Part shown: positions 32,568 to 40,744 of the stretch, piece after piece
Numbering within the stretch: position 1 is the first letter of the stretch
Layout of the letters: every line of letters starts with the position of its first letter
DNA from: an uncultured Aquimarina sp.
Lineage (GTDB): Bacteria > Bacteroidota > Bacteroidia > Flavobacteriales > Flavobacteriaceae
Direction of reading: 5' to 3'
NCBI GenBank assembly: GCA_947498595.1
Contig: CANMKX010000019.1
Coordinates: forward strand, 1 to 64,000
DNA: 64,000 nucleotides
Made by a program: the position numbers and the translations under genes
Notes under the pieces: generated by a model
Seen by the model: only the letters and a program-made list of their open reading frames with translations
The model's database searches: none
What the model was told of the DNA's origin: nothing

Positions 32568-35016
32568 GATTGTCTACGTTTATCAACAATCGTACTCCCG
32601 AAAATTCTTTTATTACATAAAAACTATTCAGTATTTTCTTGATAGTTGCTTTGGTTAATTTTATTGATTGACCTTGAGGTATCTTAATTAAAATATGCTT
32701 GTGATATTGATTTCTAATCCTTGATACTGGTGGATATTCTGGTCCTAAAACATGTTCTTTAAATACTGATCTCAATGCTTTTGACAACCACATTGATGAA
32801 TCATTTACTTTATTATAATCTTTATGTTTACTTGTTATCTTAATTAATCTATAGAATGGTGGGTATTTATATTGGTGCCTCTCCTCTATTTGATCTTTAT
32901 ACATTGCTTGGTAATCATTTACCGATACTTGTTGTAATATCTGATGAAAGGGATTGTATGTTTGGATTAAAACTTTTCCTCTTTTTTCATTTCTACCTGC
33001 TCTTCCAGAAACTTGCTGCATTAACTGAAAACTTCGTTCATGTGCTCTAAAATCAGGGAAATTTAATAAGTTATCTGCATTCATAACTCCTACCAAACGG
33101 ATATTTTTAAAATCCAAGCCCTTGGTTAACATTTGAGTTCCTACTAAAATATCTATTTCTCCTTGTTCTAATGCGTTAATTATTTTTGCGGGACCATATT
33201 TACCTCTTGTTGTATCTTGATCCATTCTACCAATCTTATAGTCTGGAAATAATTCATATAATTCTTTTTCTATCTGTTCAGTACCAAATCCTTTTGTTGA
33301 CAATTCTACACTATCACATGCTAAGCATTTCTGTAACATCGCGATATGATGTCCGCAATAATGACACCTCAGTTGGTTACGGTGTTGATGAAAAGTTAAA
33401 CTTACATCACAGTTAGGGCATTGTGGGGAGTGCCCACATGTATTACACTCAATAACTGGAGAGTATCCTCTCCTATTCTGAAATAAAATAACTTGTCCGT
33501 CTTCTTTTAATGTTTCTTCTATATTTTTAAGGAGCGTATCGCTAAAATGTCCTTTCATTCTCTTTTTACGGTATTTCTCCTTAATATCTATTAGAGAAAT
33601 ATCTGGCATTAAAACATTTCCATACCGTCTATTCAAATTAATCAAACCATATTTACCTTCTTTTGCATTGTAATATGTTTCTATTGAAGGAGTTGCTGAC
33701 CCTAATAATGTTTTGGCTTTAAATAAACTTGCTAATACAATAGAAGTATCTCTAGCGTGGTATCTTGGAGCTGGATCAAATTGCTTAAACGTCGTTTCAT
33801 GTTCTTCATCTACAATTATAAGTTCTAAATTTTGAAATGGTAAAAAGATAGCTGATCTTGCCCCTATAATAATTCGCGCTTTTGATTGATTATTCAGTAC
33901 ATTATTCCATACCTCTACTCGTTCATTTACACTATATTTTGAATGATACACTCCCAATTGATCACCAAAATAACGCTGTAAACGACTAATTAACTGCGTA
34001 GTAAGAGCTATTTCTGGCAAGAGATACAATACTTGTTTCTCTTCTTTTAGTACCGCTTCTATTAGCTTTACATAGACTTCAGTTTTACCCGACGAAGTTA
34101 CTCCATGCAATAAGCTTACATTTTTTGTTTCAAAAGCTGATTTTATCTCTGTTAAAGCTTTTAATTGATATTCATTAAGTTGTTTTGTAGCTATAGATTG
34201 TTCTCCCCCATAATTTATCCTATCTGTTTGCAAATAATATTCTTCAAGGATTTCTTTTTTAATTAATACTTTGACAATAGCTGACGAAGAATTTGCTACT
34301 TTTATTAATTGCTCAACTTTTATTGGTTTAGTACTTTTAGCTTTCAACCCGAAATATTGTAAAATGAGTTCTCTTTGTTTAGGTGCTCTATTTACTTCTT
34401 CTAGTAATGATTCTAAAGCATTATCACCTTCGTACTTAGGATTTAATTTAACATACCTCACTAATTTAGGTTTGTATTGCTCATAAATTTCTTCCTGTAC
34501 TATTATAACATTTTTTTCTATTAATCGTTTTATTACTGGTAATACGTTTTTACGATTAACGATTCCCATTATTTCTTGAATCTTTAAAAGACTTTGATAT
34601 TGTAAAGCTTCATATATTAAGAACTCATCATCTTTTAGTGTTTTCTCATCAATTGTAACGGCATCATTCTTAAGTATTATAGTTTCACTTTCTAGCAAAA
34701 ATGCGCTAGGCAATGCTGCTCTCATTATTTCTCCAATAGAAGACATATAATAAGATGCCATCCATTTCCATAATTGAAGTTGTTCTTTGGTTACAATAGG
34801 CGTTTCGTCTAAGATATGCTCAATTTCTTTAGCTTCATAAAGTTGTGGTTCTAATTGATGAATTTGAGTCACTATCGCTGCATAAATTTTACTTTTACCA
34901 AAAGGAACAGCAACTCTCATCCCAGGTTTGAGAAACATTGCTTCGTCTTTGGTTACACTGTAAGTAAATTCTTTATCCAGTGGTATCGGTAAAATTACAT
35001 TTATGAAGTATGTCAT
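32563..35016 (-). CDS. priA: primosomal protein N' (replication restart helicase)
   Basis: The 817-residue protein restarts stalled forks by loading the replicative helicase. It begins YFINVILPIPLDKEFTY, the 3'-binding domain; Walker A is LLHGVTSSGKTEVY and motif II IIVDEEHETTFKQ, and GSATPSIETYY follows. The zinc-binding module has Cys clusters CNTCGHSPQCPNCD and CHYCGHH...CLAC. The C-terminal helicase part includes ILVGTQMLTKGLDF and QVSGRAGR. A frame extends upstream to 35049, but the ATG at 35016 matches the usual N-terminus. Its stop is inside the terminator hairpin at 32511-32567. Confidence 0.96.
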   Translation of the reverse strand: MTYFINVILPIPLDKEFTYSVTKDEAMFLKPGMRVAVPFGKSKIYAAIVTQIHQLEPQLYEAKEIEHILDETPIVTKEQLQLWKWMASYYMSSIGEIMRAALPSAFLLESETIILKNDAVTIDEKTLKDDEFLIYEALQYQSLLKIQEIMGIVNRKNVLPVIKRLIEKNVIIVQEEIYEQYKPKLVRYVKLNPKYEGDNALESLLEEVNRAPKQRELILQYFGLKAKSTKPIKVEQLIKVANSSSAIVKVLIKKEILEEYYLQTDRINYGGEQSIATKQLNEYQLKALTEIKSAFETKNVSLLHGVTSSGKTEVYVKLIEAVLKEEKQVLYLLPEIALTTQLISRLQRYFGDQLGVYHSKYSVNERVEVWNNVLNNQSKARIIIGARSAIFLPFQNLELIIVDEEHETTFKQFDPAPRYHARDTSIVLASLFKAKTLLGSATPSIETYYNAKEGKYGLINLNRRYGNVLMPDISLIDIKEKYRKKRMKGHFSDTLLKNIEETLKEDGQVILFQNRRGYSPVIECNTCGHSPQCPNCDVSLTFHQHRNQLRCHYCGHHIAMLQKCLACDSVELSTKGFGTEQIEKELYELFPDYKIGRMDQDTTRGKYGPAKIINALEQGEIDILVGTQMLTKGLDFKNIRLVGVMNADNLLNFPDFRAHERSFQLMQQVSGRAGRNEKRGKVLIQTYNPFHQILQQVSVNDYQAMYKDQIEERHQYKYPPFYRLIKITSKHKDYNKVNDSSMWLSKALRSVFKEHVLGPEYPPVSRIRNQYHKHILIKIPQGQSIKLTKATIKKILNSFYVIKEFSGVRLLINVDNQ

Positions 35017-35083
35017 TATAGCTTTCTGAAAATTTAATGAGGACATCACAAAAATACATATTTACCTTTATTCTACTCTACAG

Positions 35084-35117
35084 AAAAAGCGATATAGAAA
35101 GAATCTATATCGCTTTT
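35084..35117 (-). terminator. rho-independent terminator
   Basis: Stem aaaaagcgatatag/ctatatcgcttttt with a 7-nt loop; it ends transcripts of the chalcone-isomerase-like gene at 35139-35705. Confidence 0.8.
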
Positions 35118-35138
35118 TTTATAATGTCTTATTGTATT

Positions 35139-35705
35139 TTATTTTTGAACTCCTAGCATTCCGTTTTTAATCAATGCACATGCTGGTTCGTCTCCTAACC
35201 AAATTTTGAATAATGCATATTTAAAATCTCTTCCTTTTATTTCTCCTACTTTTTCTCCGTTTTTATATGTCATAACATCACCTCCTTTTAAGTATACAAA
35301 ATCAAAGAAATCATTAACATTTATAGAAGGTCCAAATATCTTTAAGAATTCATCCATTCTTTCTTGTAAAGTCTCTGTGTTGCCATACATAGCATCTTTA
35401 AATCCTTTTTTAAAAACTTTAACCATTCTATTATTAGTTACTCTCTTTGATACTATATTTAATCGAATAACCATACTTTCATCAGAATCTAAGATTTCTT
35501 TAGGATCGTTATATTTTTGTTTAGTATATAATCCACCTGAATATGTGTTCATAGAAAGAACACTTCTCATTCCAGCTCCATTTAATGTCAACTCTTCTTC
35601 TCCAAAAGTTAGCTTATATGGAAGCACTACACTACCTATTCTAATTTGCGAAAAACTTGTAGCACTTATGATCAAGAGCATACATAATAGTATTGTTTTT
35701 TTCAT
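35139..35705 (-). CDS. chalcone-isomerase-like exported protein (copy 1)
   Basis: The 188-residue product starts MKKTILLCMLLIISATSFSQ, a signal peptide; the open frame extends upstream to 35774 but that part is hydrophobic and lysine-poor and unlike the family. The mature part matches bacterial chalcone-isomerase-like proteins: GSVVLPYKLTFGEEELTLNGAGMRS in parts, MNTYSGGLYT, GFKDAMYGNTETL, GEIKGRDFKYALFKIWLGDEPA. The fold binds fatty acids in some relatives; enzymatic flavonoid activity is not expected. The paralogue at 36359-36922 is about equally long, with DUF2147 between them. Confidence 0.85.
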   Translation of the reverse strand: MKKTILLCMLLIISATSFSQIRIGSVVLPYKLTFGEEELTLNGAGMRSVLSMNTYSGGLYTKQKYNDPKEILDSDESMVIRLNIVSKRVTNNRMVKVFKKGFKDAMYGNTETLQERMDEFLKIFGPSINVNDFFDFVYLKGGDVMTYKNGEKVGEIKGRDFKYALFKIWLGDEPACALIKNGMLGVQK

Positions 35706-35753
35706 TGTTGTTGTTGTTTTACAGATTCTATTAATAAGTCTATATATAAAAAA

Positions 35754-35790
35754 AATCCTAACAAAAAAAAACATTTTTTTTGCTAGGATT
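35754..35790 (-). terminator. terminator of the DUF2147 gene
   Basis: Arms aatccta and taggatt with A/T tracts inside, just downstream of the DUF2147 stop on the minus strand. Confidence 0.7.
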
Positions 35791-35815
35791 CATTAAATCT
35801 TACATAGTATTACTA

Positions 35816-36253
35816 TTAATTCATTTTTATCCATTGCTGTGTTCTAAATAAAAAAGCGATATATCCTCTTACATTTAATCTATTGGAATCATCTTCATCA
35901 ACCCAAATTTTACATTTATATACTTTTCCATTTTTAGGATCAGTTATGGTACCTCCAACTAATTCATCTCCATCCTTCACCATCTTTTTTATAATCTTCA
36001 TTCCTAAAACAGGTGTATTATGATCACTACCTTCACAATCTACACATAGTTTATTCTCTTCACTTTTATTAAGCAACTCTTTTATTTGACCATAATATTT
36101 TCCGTCAGTATCTTTGTAAATCTCTACTATAGATTTTGCTTCTCCTGTATCATCATCAATCGTCTTCCATTTTCCTACAATTTGTTGAGAATTTATATTG
36201 TGACATATTAAAATTAAAAATAGTAAGGATACTGCTTTTGAAATGCTATTCAT
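35816..36253 (-). CDS. DUF2147 exported protein
   Basis: The 145-residue product has a signal peptide (ending near INSQ) and the DUF2147 pattern QIVGKWKTIDDDTGEAKSIV at the start, IKELLN, LCVDCEG, VGGTITDPKNGKVYKCKI in parts and RGYIAFLFRTQQWIKM at the end. The two Cys in LCVDCEG (about 70-74) are conserved. DUF2147 proteins are small periplasmic or surface beta-barrel-like proteins of unknown function, often near fatty-acid genes. Here it lies between two chalcone-isomerase-like genes but has its own terminator. Confidence 0.9.
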   Translation of the reverse strand: MNSISKAVSLLFLILICHNINSQQIVGKWKTIDDDTGEAKSIVEIYKDTDGKYYGQIKELLNKSEENKLCVDCEGSDHNTPVLGMKIIKKMVKDGDELVGGTITDPKNGKVYKCKIWVDEDDSNRLNVRGYIAFLFRTQQWIKMN

Positions 36254-36311
36254 TGTATTATATAATTAATTTGTTAAGTGGCTCTGAATATACTAAAATA
36301 TTAACAAAAAA

Positions 36312-36340
36312 AATAGGCTTAAGATATTCTTAAGCCTATT
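36312..36340 (-). terminator. terminator of chalcone-isomerase-like copy 2
   Basis: Perfect 13-bp stem aataggcttaaga/tcttaagcctatt with a 3-nt loop. Confidence 0.85.
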
Positions 36341-36358
36341 CTTTTAATATTTAGTTTT

Positions 36359-36922
36359 TTATTGTAATCCTAGCATACCTTCTTTAACAGCATCACTAGC
36401 AGGTTCGTCACCCAACCAGATTTTAAATAATGCATATTTAAAGTCTCTTCCTTCTATGATTCCTAATTCTTTTTCGTTTTTGTAAACTTTTACTCCAACA
36501 TCTTTTATATACACTAAGTCAAAAATATCGTTTTTAACAATAGCTTCAGAAAAGAAAGCAATGAATTTTTGTATTCTTTCATCTAATGCTTTAGTATTTC
36601 CAAAAGTAGCTTTTTGAAAACCGTCTCTAACAGCATTGATCATTTTATTTTGCGTAATAAATTTAGAAACAATATTTAATTTAATAGACATTGTTTCATT
36701 TGCATCCAATATTGCTTTTGCGTCTTTATTTCTTTTTTCTAAATATAATCCACCTGCATATAGGTCTATCCACAATAATTGTCGCATTCCAGCTCCATTC
36801 AATTTAAGTGTAACATCGCCGCGAGATTCCTCATAAGGCAAAATAGCTTTTCCAACTCTAATTTGCGCCGTAGCATTCGTCAACGATATTAGTGCTACTA
36901 ATAATAAAATAATTTTCCTCAT
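36359..36922 (-). CDS. chalcone-isomerase-like exported protein (copy 2)
   Basis: The 187-residue product has a signal peptide (ending near NATAQ) and the same segments as copy 1: IRVGKAILPYEES, LKLNGAGMRQLLWIDLYAGGLYL in parts, RDGFQKATFGNTKAL, IIEGRDFKYALFKIWLGDEPA and the final GMLGLQ. The two copies share the strings GRDFKYALFKIWLGDEPA and LNIVSK, showing a duplication. Both copies keep similar C-termini (GMLGVQK versus GMLGLQ). The ligand is unknown; the family is linked to fatty-acid binding. Confidence 0.87.
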   Translation of the reverse strand: MRKIILLLVALISLTNATAQIRVGKAILPYEESRGDVTLKLNGAGMRQLLWIDLYAGGLYLEKRNKDAKAILDANETMSIKLNIVSKFITQNKMINAVRDGFQKATFGNTKALDERIQKFIAFFSEAIVKNDIFDLVYIKDVGVKVYKNEKELGIIEGRDFKYALFKIWLGDEPASDAVKEGMLGLQ

Positions 36923-37176
36923 TCCTTTTTAAAAAATTTATTTTGGGGGGATATAATATAACTACCACTGTACAAAGATAATTAAAAATGTTATGCACGC
37001 ACAATATCATGTTAAAAAACAGTTAATTTTTAACAGTTTAAACTCCCTATACTCGTTATAGAGTTATTTATATTCCCTTTTACAATTACAATTCCTGTTT
37101 TATAGTAGTAATAATATGTGATTAATTACATTGTTTATTAACATAATTTTAAATATTTTATTGCAATTCAAAAGAA
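36923..37176. other. intergenic gap, no gene seen
   Basis: Together with the adjacent terminator this makes 315 bp without a gene. It contains GGGGGG near 36944-36949 and several TTAACA-like words but no ORF, RNA gene or repeat array I can support. Confidence 0.4.
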
Positions 37177-37213
37177 AAGAGCTATAAATCAGTCATTTTG
37201 ATTTATAGCTCTT
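37177..37213 (-). terminator. terminator of the yihY-family gene
   Basis: 15-bp stem aagagctataaatca/tgatttatagctctt with a short loop. Confidence 0.85.
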
Positions 37214-37237
37214 ATTGAATTTTATATATATTTTTTC

Positions 37238-38155
37238 CTAAACTTCTTTCCTCAATCGATTTAATGAGGCATTTAATTCAAATCCTAATAGCAATAAATT
37301 TGCGTTTAACCATATATATAGCATTAATATCAATAATGCTCCTATTGATCCATATAATTGATTATAGGTTGAAAAATTGTCTATATAGATTCCAAATAAA
37401 TAAGTAGTAACAATAATTAAGAAAGTAGTCATAAATGCACCTGGAGAGAAAAAGTGATTTTGTCTCCCTTCTGTTGTTCCAAAATAAAATAGAATTGATA
37501 CCATTAAAAATATCATTAAAATGAACAATACGTATTTACCTGTCATCAACCAAAAAATGGAATTATCAAATACTCCAATTACAGTTAATTCATTTACTAA
37601 GTATGAAAAATACAATGTAAAAACTACTGTGGTTAATAATAGCATTGCTATTACTATCGACACTCCTAAAGCTACGGCATATTGTTTTATAAAATTTCTA
37701 TTTAATGTGATATGATACGAATATTCAAAACCTGAAAAAACAGCATTAACACCATTTGTCATCAAGAAAATTGATAAAACAAATGTAGCTGATAGTAATG
37801 CTCCTCTTGGATTTATGGCAACATCTTTTATAATTTGCTCAAAAAACTCCCATGTCTGTGGAGGCAATAATTCTTTTATAAATCCTAAAAATCCACTTTG
37901 GAAATTTTTAATAGGTATATATGGAATTAAGTTTAATACAAAAAGTAAAAAAGGGAATATCGCTATAAAAAAACTCCACGATATAGCACTTGCTCTTGCA
38001 GAAAAAGTTCCTTTAAGAATACCTATTACATATATTTCAATAAGATCATATATAGATAATCCTTTAAATCCAGGTAAAACTATCTTTTTACCTAATTTTA
38101 TTAAGATATTTAGTATCGGAATTTTTAAAAGTTTTTTCTCAACTTTTTTAGACAT
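37238..38155 (-). CDS. YihY/BrkB-family membrane protein
   Basis: The 305-residue inner-membrane protein has about six membrane helices. Family features: ISWSFFIAIFPFLLFVLNLIPYIP in parts (about 62-85), GFIKELLPPQTWEFFEQI, LMTNGVNAVFSGFE, and the C-terminal YNQLYGSIGALLILMLYIWLNA in parts. The family was once misnamed ribonuclease BN; its function is unknown, perhaps transport or envelope maintenance. It begins 10 bp after the nadC stop, so the two genes form an operon. Confidence 0.9.
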   Translation of the reverse strand: MSKKVEKKLLKIPILNILIKLGKKIVLPGFKGLSIYDLIEIYVIGILKGTFSARASAISWSFFIAIFPFLLFVLNLIPYIPIKNFQSGFLGFIKELLPPQTWEFFEQIIKDVAINPRGALLSATFVLSIFLMTNGVNAVFSGFEYSYHITLNRNFIKQYAVALGVSIVIAMLLLTTVVFTLYFSYLVNELTVIGVFDNSIFWLMTGKYVLFILMIFLMVSILFYFGTTEGRQNHFFSPGAFMTTFLIIVTTYLFGIYIDNFSTYNQLYGSIGALLILMLYIWLNANLLLLGFELNASLNRLRKEV

Positions 38156-38165
38156 AATACTACGC

Positions 38166-39026
38166 TTATTCTATTGCTTTTAAACTTAAATCTAAATTAT
38201 ATACCGAATGAGTTAAAGCTCCGCTACTAATATAGTTTACGCCACATTCTGCGTACTTACGAATAGTTTCTTCATTAATACCTCCACTAGATTCTGTTAA
38301 ACATGTATCTCCTATCAATTTAACCGCCTCTCGTGTATCTTCATAATTAAAGTTATCTATTAAAATTCTATAAACTCCTGAAGTTTGTAAAATTGTTTTT
38401 ATTTCTTCTAAGTTTCTAGCTTCTACAATAATTTTTAGATCTAAATCATTGTCTTTAAGATACTCTTTCGTTTTTTCAATTGCTTTAATTATTCCACCTG
38501 CAAAATCGATATGATTATCTTTTAGCATAATCATATCATACAGTGCAAATCTATGGTTTTCTCCTCCACCAATTTTAACAGCCCATTTCTCTAGAGCTCT
38601 AATTCCTGGAGTTGTTTTTCTTGTATCTAAAACCTTTGTTCCTGTTCCTTCTAATAATCTCACAAAATCATTTGTTTTGGTAGCTATAGCACTCATACGT
38701 TGCATTGCATTTAAAACTAATCGTTCTGCTTTTAATATTGATTGAGAATTTCCTGAAACATAAAAAGCTATATCGCCGTATTTTACAACTGTTCCATCTT
38801 CAATAAGAGTTTCTACTTTTAAGTCAGCATCTACAAATTCAAATACTTTTTTTGCAAAGTCTACTCCTGCTAAAACTCCTTCGTCTTTAACTAGCAATTT
38901 TGCTTTTCCTTGTGTTGTAATCGGAATACAAGCTAATGAACTATGATCTCCATCTCCTACATCTTCTCTAATGGCATTTGCTATTATTAAGTCAATCTCT
39001 TTATCAAATTGTTCTTTACTTATCAT
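38166..39026 (-). CDS. nadC: nicotinate-nucleotide pyrophosphorylase (carboxylating)
   Basis: The 286-residue enzyme converts quinolinate and PRPP to nicotinate mononucleotide in NAD synthesis. Motifs: REDVGDGDHSSLACI, DTRKTTPGIRALEKWAVKIGGGENHR in parts, MLKDNHI, VEARNLEE, and LTESSGGINEETI, plus ISSGALTHSV near the end. All are typical of QPRTase. It is upstream of the yihY-family gene and divergent from rlmH (53-bp gap). Confidence 0.96.
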   Translation of the reverse strand: MISKEQFDKEIDLIIANAIREDVGDGDHSSLACIPITTQGKAKLLVKDEGVLAGVDFAKKVFEFVDADLKVETLIEDGTVVKYGDIAFYVSGNSQSILKAERLVLNAMQRMSAIATKTNDFVRLLEGTGTKVLDTRKTTPGIRALEKWAVKIGGGENHRFALYDMIMLKDNHIDFAGGIIKAIEKTKEYLKDNDLDLKIIVEARNLEEIKTILQTSGVYRILIDNFNYEDTREAVKLIGDTCLTESSGGINEETIRKYAECGVNYISSGALTHSVYNLDLSLKAIE

Positions 39027-39079
39027 TTCTAAACGTTATTTTTGCTAATGTAAAAAAAGTAATTCCTAACTTCTAAACT

Positions 39080-39553
39080 ATGAACATAAAATTAGTGGCT
39101 ATTGGTAAAACTGATAGTAAAGATTTACAGAATTTAATTGCTGATTATACCAAACGTCTTGGTTTTTATGTGAAATTTAAATTAGAAGTAATCCCTGATC
39201 TTAAAAAAGCTAAAAACTTAAGTGAAGCGCAACAAAAGGAAAAAGAAGGAGAGTTAATACTTGCTAATATTGTTAAATCTGATATGCTTATTTTATTAGA
39301 TGAAAATGGGAAGCAGTATGATTCTGTTGCATTTTCTCAAGTATTACAAAAACATATGAATAGTGGTCTTAAACAATTAATTTTTGTAATTGGTGGACCT
39401 TATGGATTTAGTCCTAAAATATATGAACGTGCAAATGGGAAAATATCACTTTCAAAAATGACATTTTCCCATCAGATCATTCGCTTATTTTTTATAGAGC
39501 AATTATACAGGGGATATACAATCCTTAGAAACGAACCTTATCATCATCGATAA
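39080..39553 (+). CDS. rlmH: 23S rRNA pseudouridine-1915 N3-methyltransferase
   Basis: The 157-residue SPOUT methyltransferase modifies helix 69 of 23S rRNA with S-adenosylmethionine. Motifs are LLDENGKQYDSVAFS, FVIGGPYGFSPKIYER in the knot, and SLSKMTFSHQIIRLFFIEQLYRG in parts, with the family ending YHH. The length is standard. It is divergent from nadC; its stop lies in a small hairpin at 39534-39557. Confidence 0.97.
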   Translation: MNIKLVAIGKTDSKDLQNLIADYTKRLGFYVKFKLEVIPDLKKAKNLSEAQQKEKEGELILANIVKSDMLILLDENGKQYDSVAFSQVLQKHMNSGLKQLIFVIGGPYGFSPKIYERANGKISLSKMTFSHQIIRLFFIEQLYRGYTILRNEPYHHR

Positions 39554-39557
39554 GGTT
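39534..39557. terminator. hairpin at the convergent ends of rlmH and the next gene
   Basis: Stem aaccttatc/gataaggtt with a 6-nt loop, overlapping the rlmH stop. Confidence 0.7.
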
Positions 39558-39570
39558 TAAATAATTGGTA

Positions 39571-40041
39571 TTATTTACTATCTGAAATTAAAGAACGTAT
39601 TTCATTTCCTGCTTCTTCTACTTTTTTATAAAAGTCTGCGGATACAATTTCTTTATCCACATATATTTTAAGGCGCCCGCTCGATAGTTTACAGCTAAAG
39701 ATTTTTTCTCCATCATTTTTTTGAAGCCAAAGATAATTTCCTCCTGTAACTTCAAGGTTTCTTCTACCTATTTTATCTATTAGTAATTCTCGTACTTCTC
39801 TTGTTTTTTTGCTTCCAAAACTTGCTTTAAGTTTATAGATATCATCTGTTTTTACAATAGATACAGAACTATTTCCTGTTTTTATAGTATTGTTATCATT
39901 ACTATACGAATATGATGTAGTTGTACTTGTACTTGTTTCTGTAGCAGTTTTTGGTGTTTCTGGTGTATCAGGAGTTGCTTGTGCAAACATTGTTGTTACA
40001 CTTATTATTGCTACTATGGTAGTTAAAATTCTTTTTTTCAT
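39571..40041 (-). CDS. small exported protein of a two-component operon
   Basis: The 156-residue product has a signal peptide (ending near MFAQ), a Pro/Thr/Ser-rich linker (22-60), then a compact domain (about 60-150) with YKLKASFGSKKTREVRELLID in parts, LWLQKNDGEKIFSCKLSSGRLKIYVD in parts. No family is recognised. The gene is 10 bp downstream of the response regulator on the same strand, so it is probably part of the regulatory operon and may be an output or a modulator of the sensor kinase. Confidence 0.75.
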   Translation of the reverse strand: MKKRILTTIVAIISVTTMFAQATPDTPETPKTATETSTSTTTSYSYSNDNNTIKTGNSSVSIVKTDDIYKLKASFGSKKTREVRELLIDKIGRRNLEVTGGNYLWLQKNDGEKIFSCKLSSGRLKIYVDKEIVSADFYKKVEEAGNEIRSLISDSK

Positions 40042-40051
40042 GATTTCTTTA

Positions 40052-40744
40052 TTATGTGTTACTAATTTTAAATTCTAATCCAACTCCTCGTATACTCTCT
40101 AATGATACTTGTGCATCATTTTTAAAATACTTGCGAAGTCGGGTAATAAATACATCCATACTTCTGCCCGAAAAGAAATCGTCATTTCCCCAAACAGCTT
40201 TTAAGATATCTTCTCTTTTTACCAAACTATTTTTATGTTTATAAAAAAACTGTATCAATTCGGCTTCTTTTTCCGTTACTCTTTTTGAACTTTGATTATC
40301 TTCTAATAAAAGGCTTTTTGTGTTAAATGTATATTTACCTATTATTAATGTTTCTTGAATTTCTTTTTTTTCTGTTACTCTAGTACTACGTTTTATTATG
40401 TTTTTCAACCGCAATACTAACTCATCTGCTTCAAATGGTTTAACAATATAATCATCTGCACCTATCCTCAATCCCTTTATTTTGTCATCTTTTTGACCTC
40501 TAGCTGTTAAGAATAAAAAAGGCATTTCTGGGGATAAATTTATAATTTCTTCAGCTAATGTAAATCCATCTTTCTTGGGCATCATAATATCAAAAACACA
40601 AATTGTAGGTTTTACTTCCTTAAATTTATCTAATGCTGCTATTCCATCTTTTTCCCAATACACTTTAAATCCATGTAATTCTAAATACTGTTTAAGTATA
40701 CTACCAAAATCAAAATCGTCTTCTGCTAATAAAATTGTTTGCAT
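40052..40744 (-). CDS. OmpR-family response regulator
   Basis: The 230-residue regulator has an N-terminal receiver with the acidic pocket (EDD at 8-10), the phosphorylated Asp at 52 (VFDIMMPKKDG), Thr in FLTARG and Lys102 (IVKPF). The C-terminal winged helix (about 135-228) ends with RREDILKAVWG-like KREDILKAVWGNDDFFSGRSMDVFITRLRKYF in parts. It is a DNA-binding transcription factor activated by the kinase encoded just upstream; the kinase stop and this ATG are adjacent (TAAATG). Phased TTAAC repeats upstream of the kinase and the divergent outer-membrane gene are candidate binding sites. Confidence 0.95.
   Translation of the reverse strand: MQTILLAEDDFDFGSILKQYLELHGFKVYWEKDGIAALDKFKEVKPTICVFDIMMPKKDGFTLAEEIINLSPEMPFLFLTARGQKDDKIKGLRIGADDYIVKPFEADELVLRLKNIIKRSTRVTEKKEIQETLIIGKYTFNTKSLLLEDNQSSKRVTEKEAELIQFFYKHKNSLVKREDILKAVWGNDDFFSGRSMDVFITRLRKYFKNDAQVSLESIRGVGLEFKISNT

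Noticed and set aside
32563-35049. PriA start at 35049
   Set aside because: The first eleven residues do not fit the family; the ATG at 35016 does.
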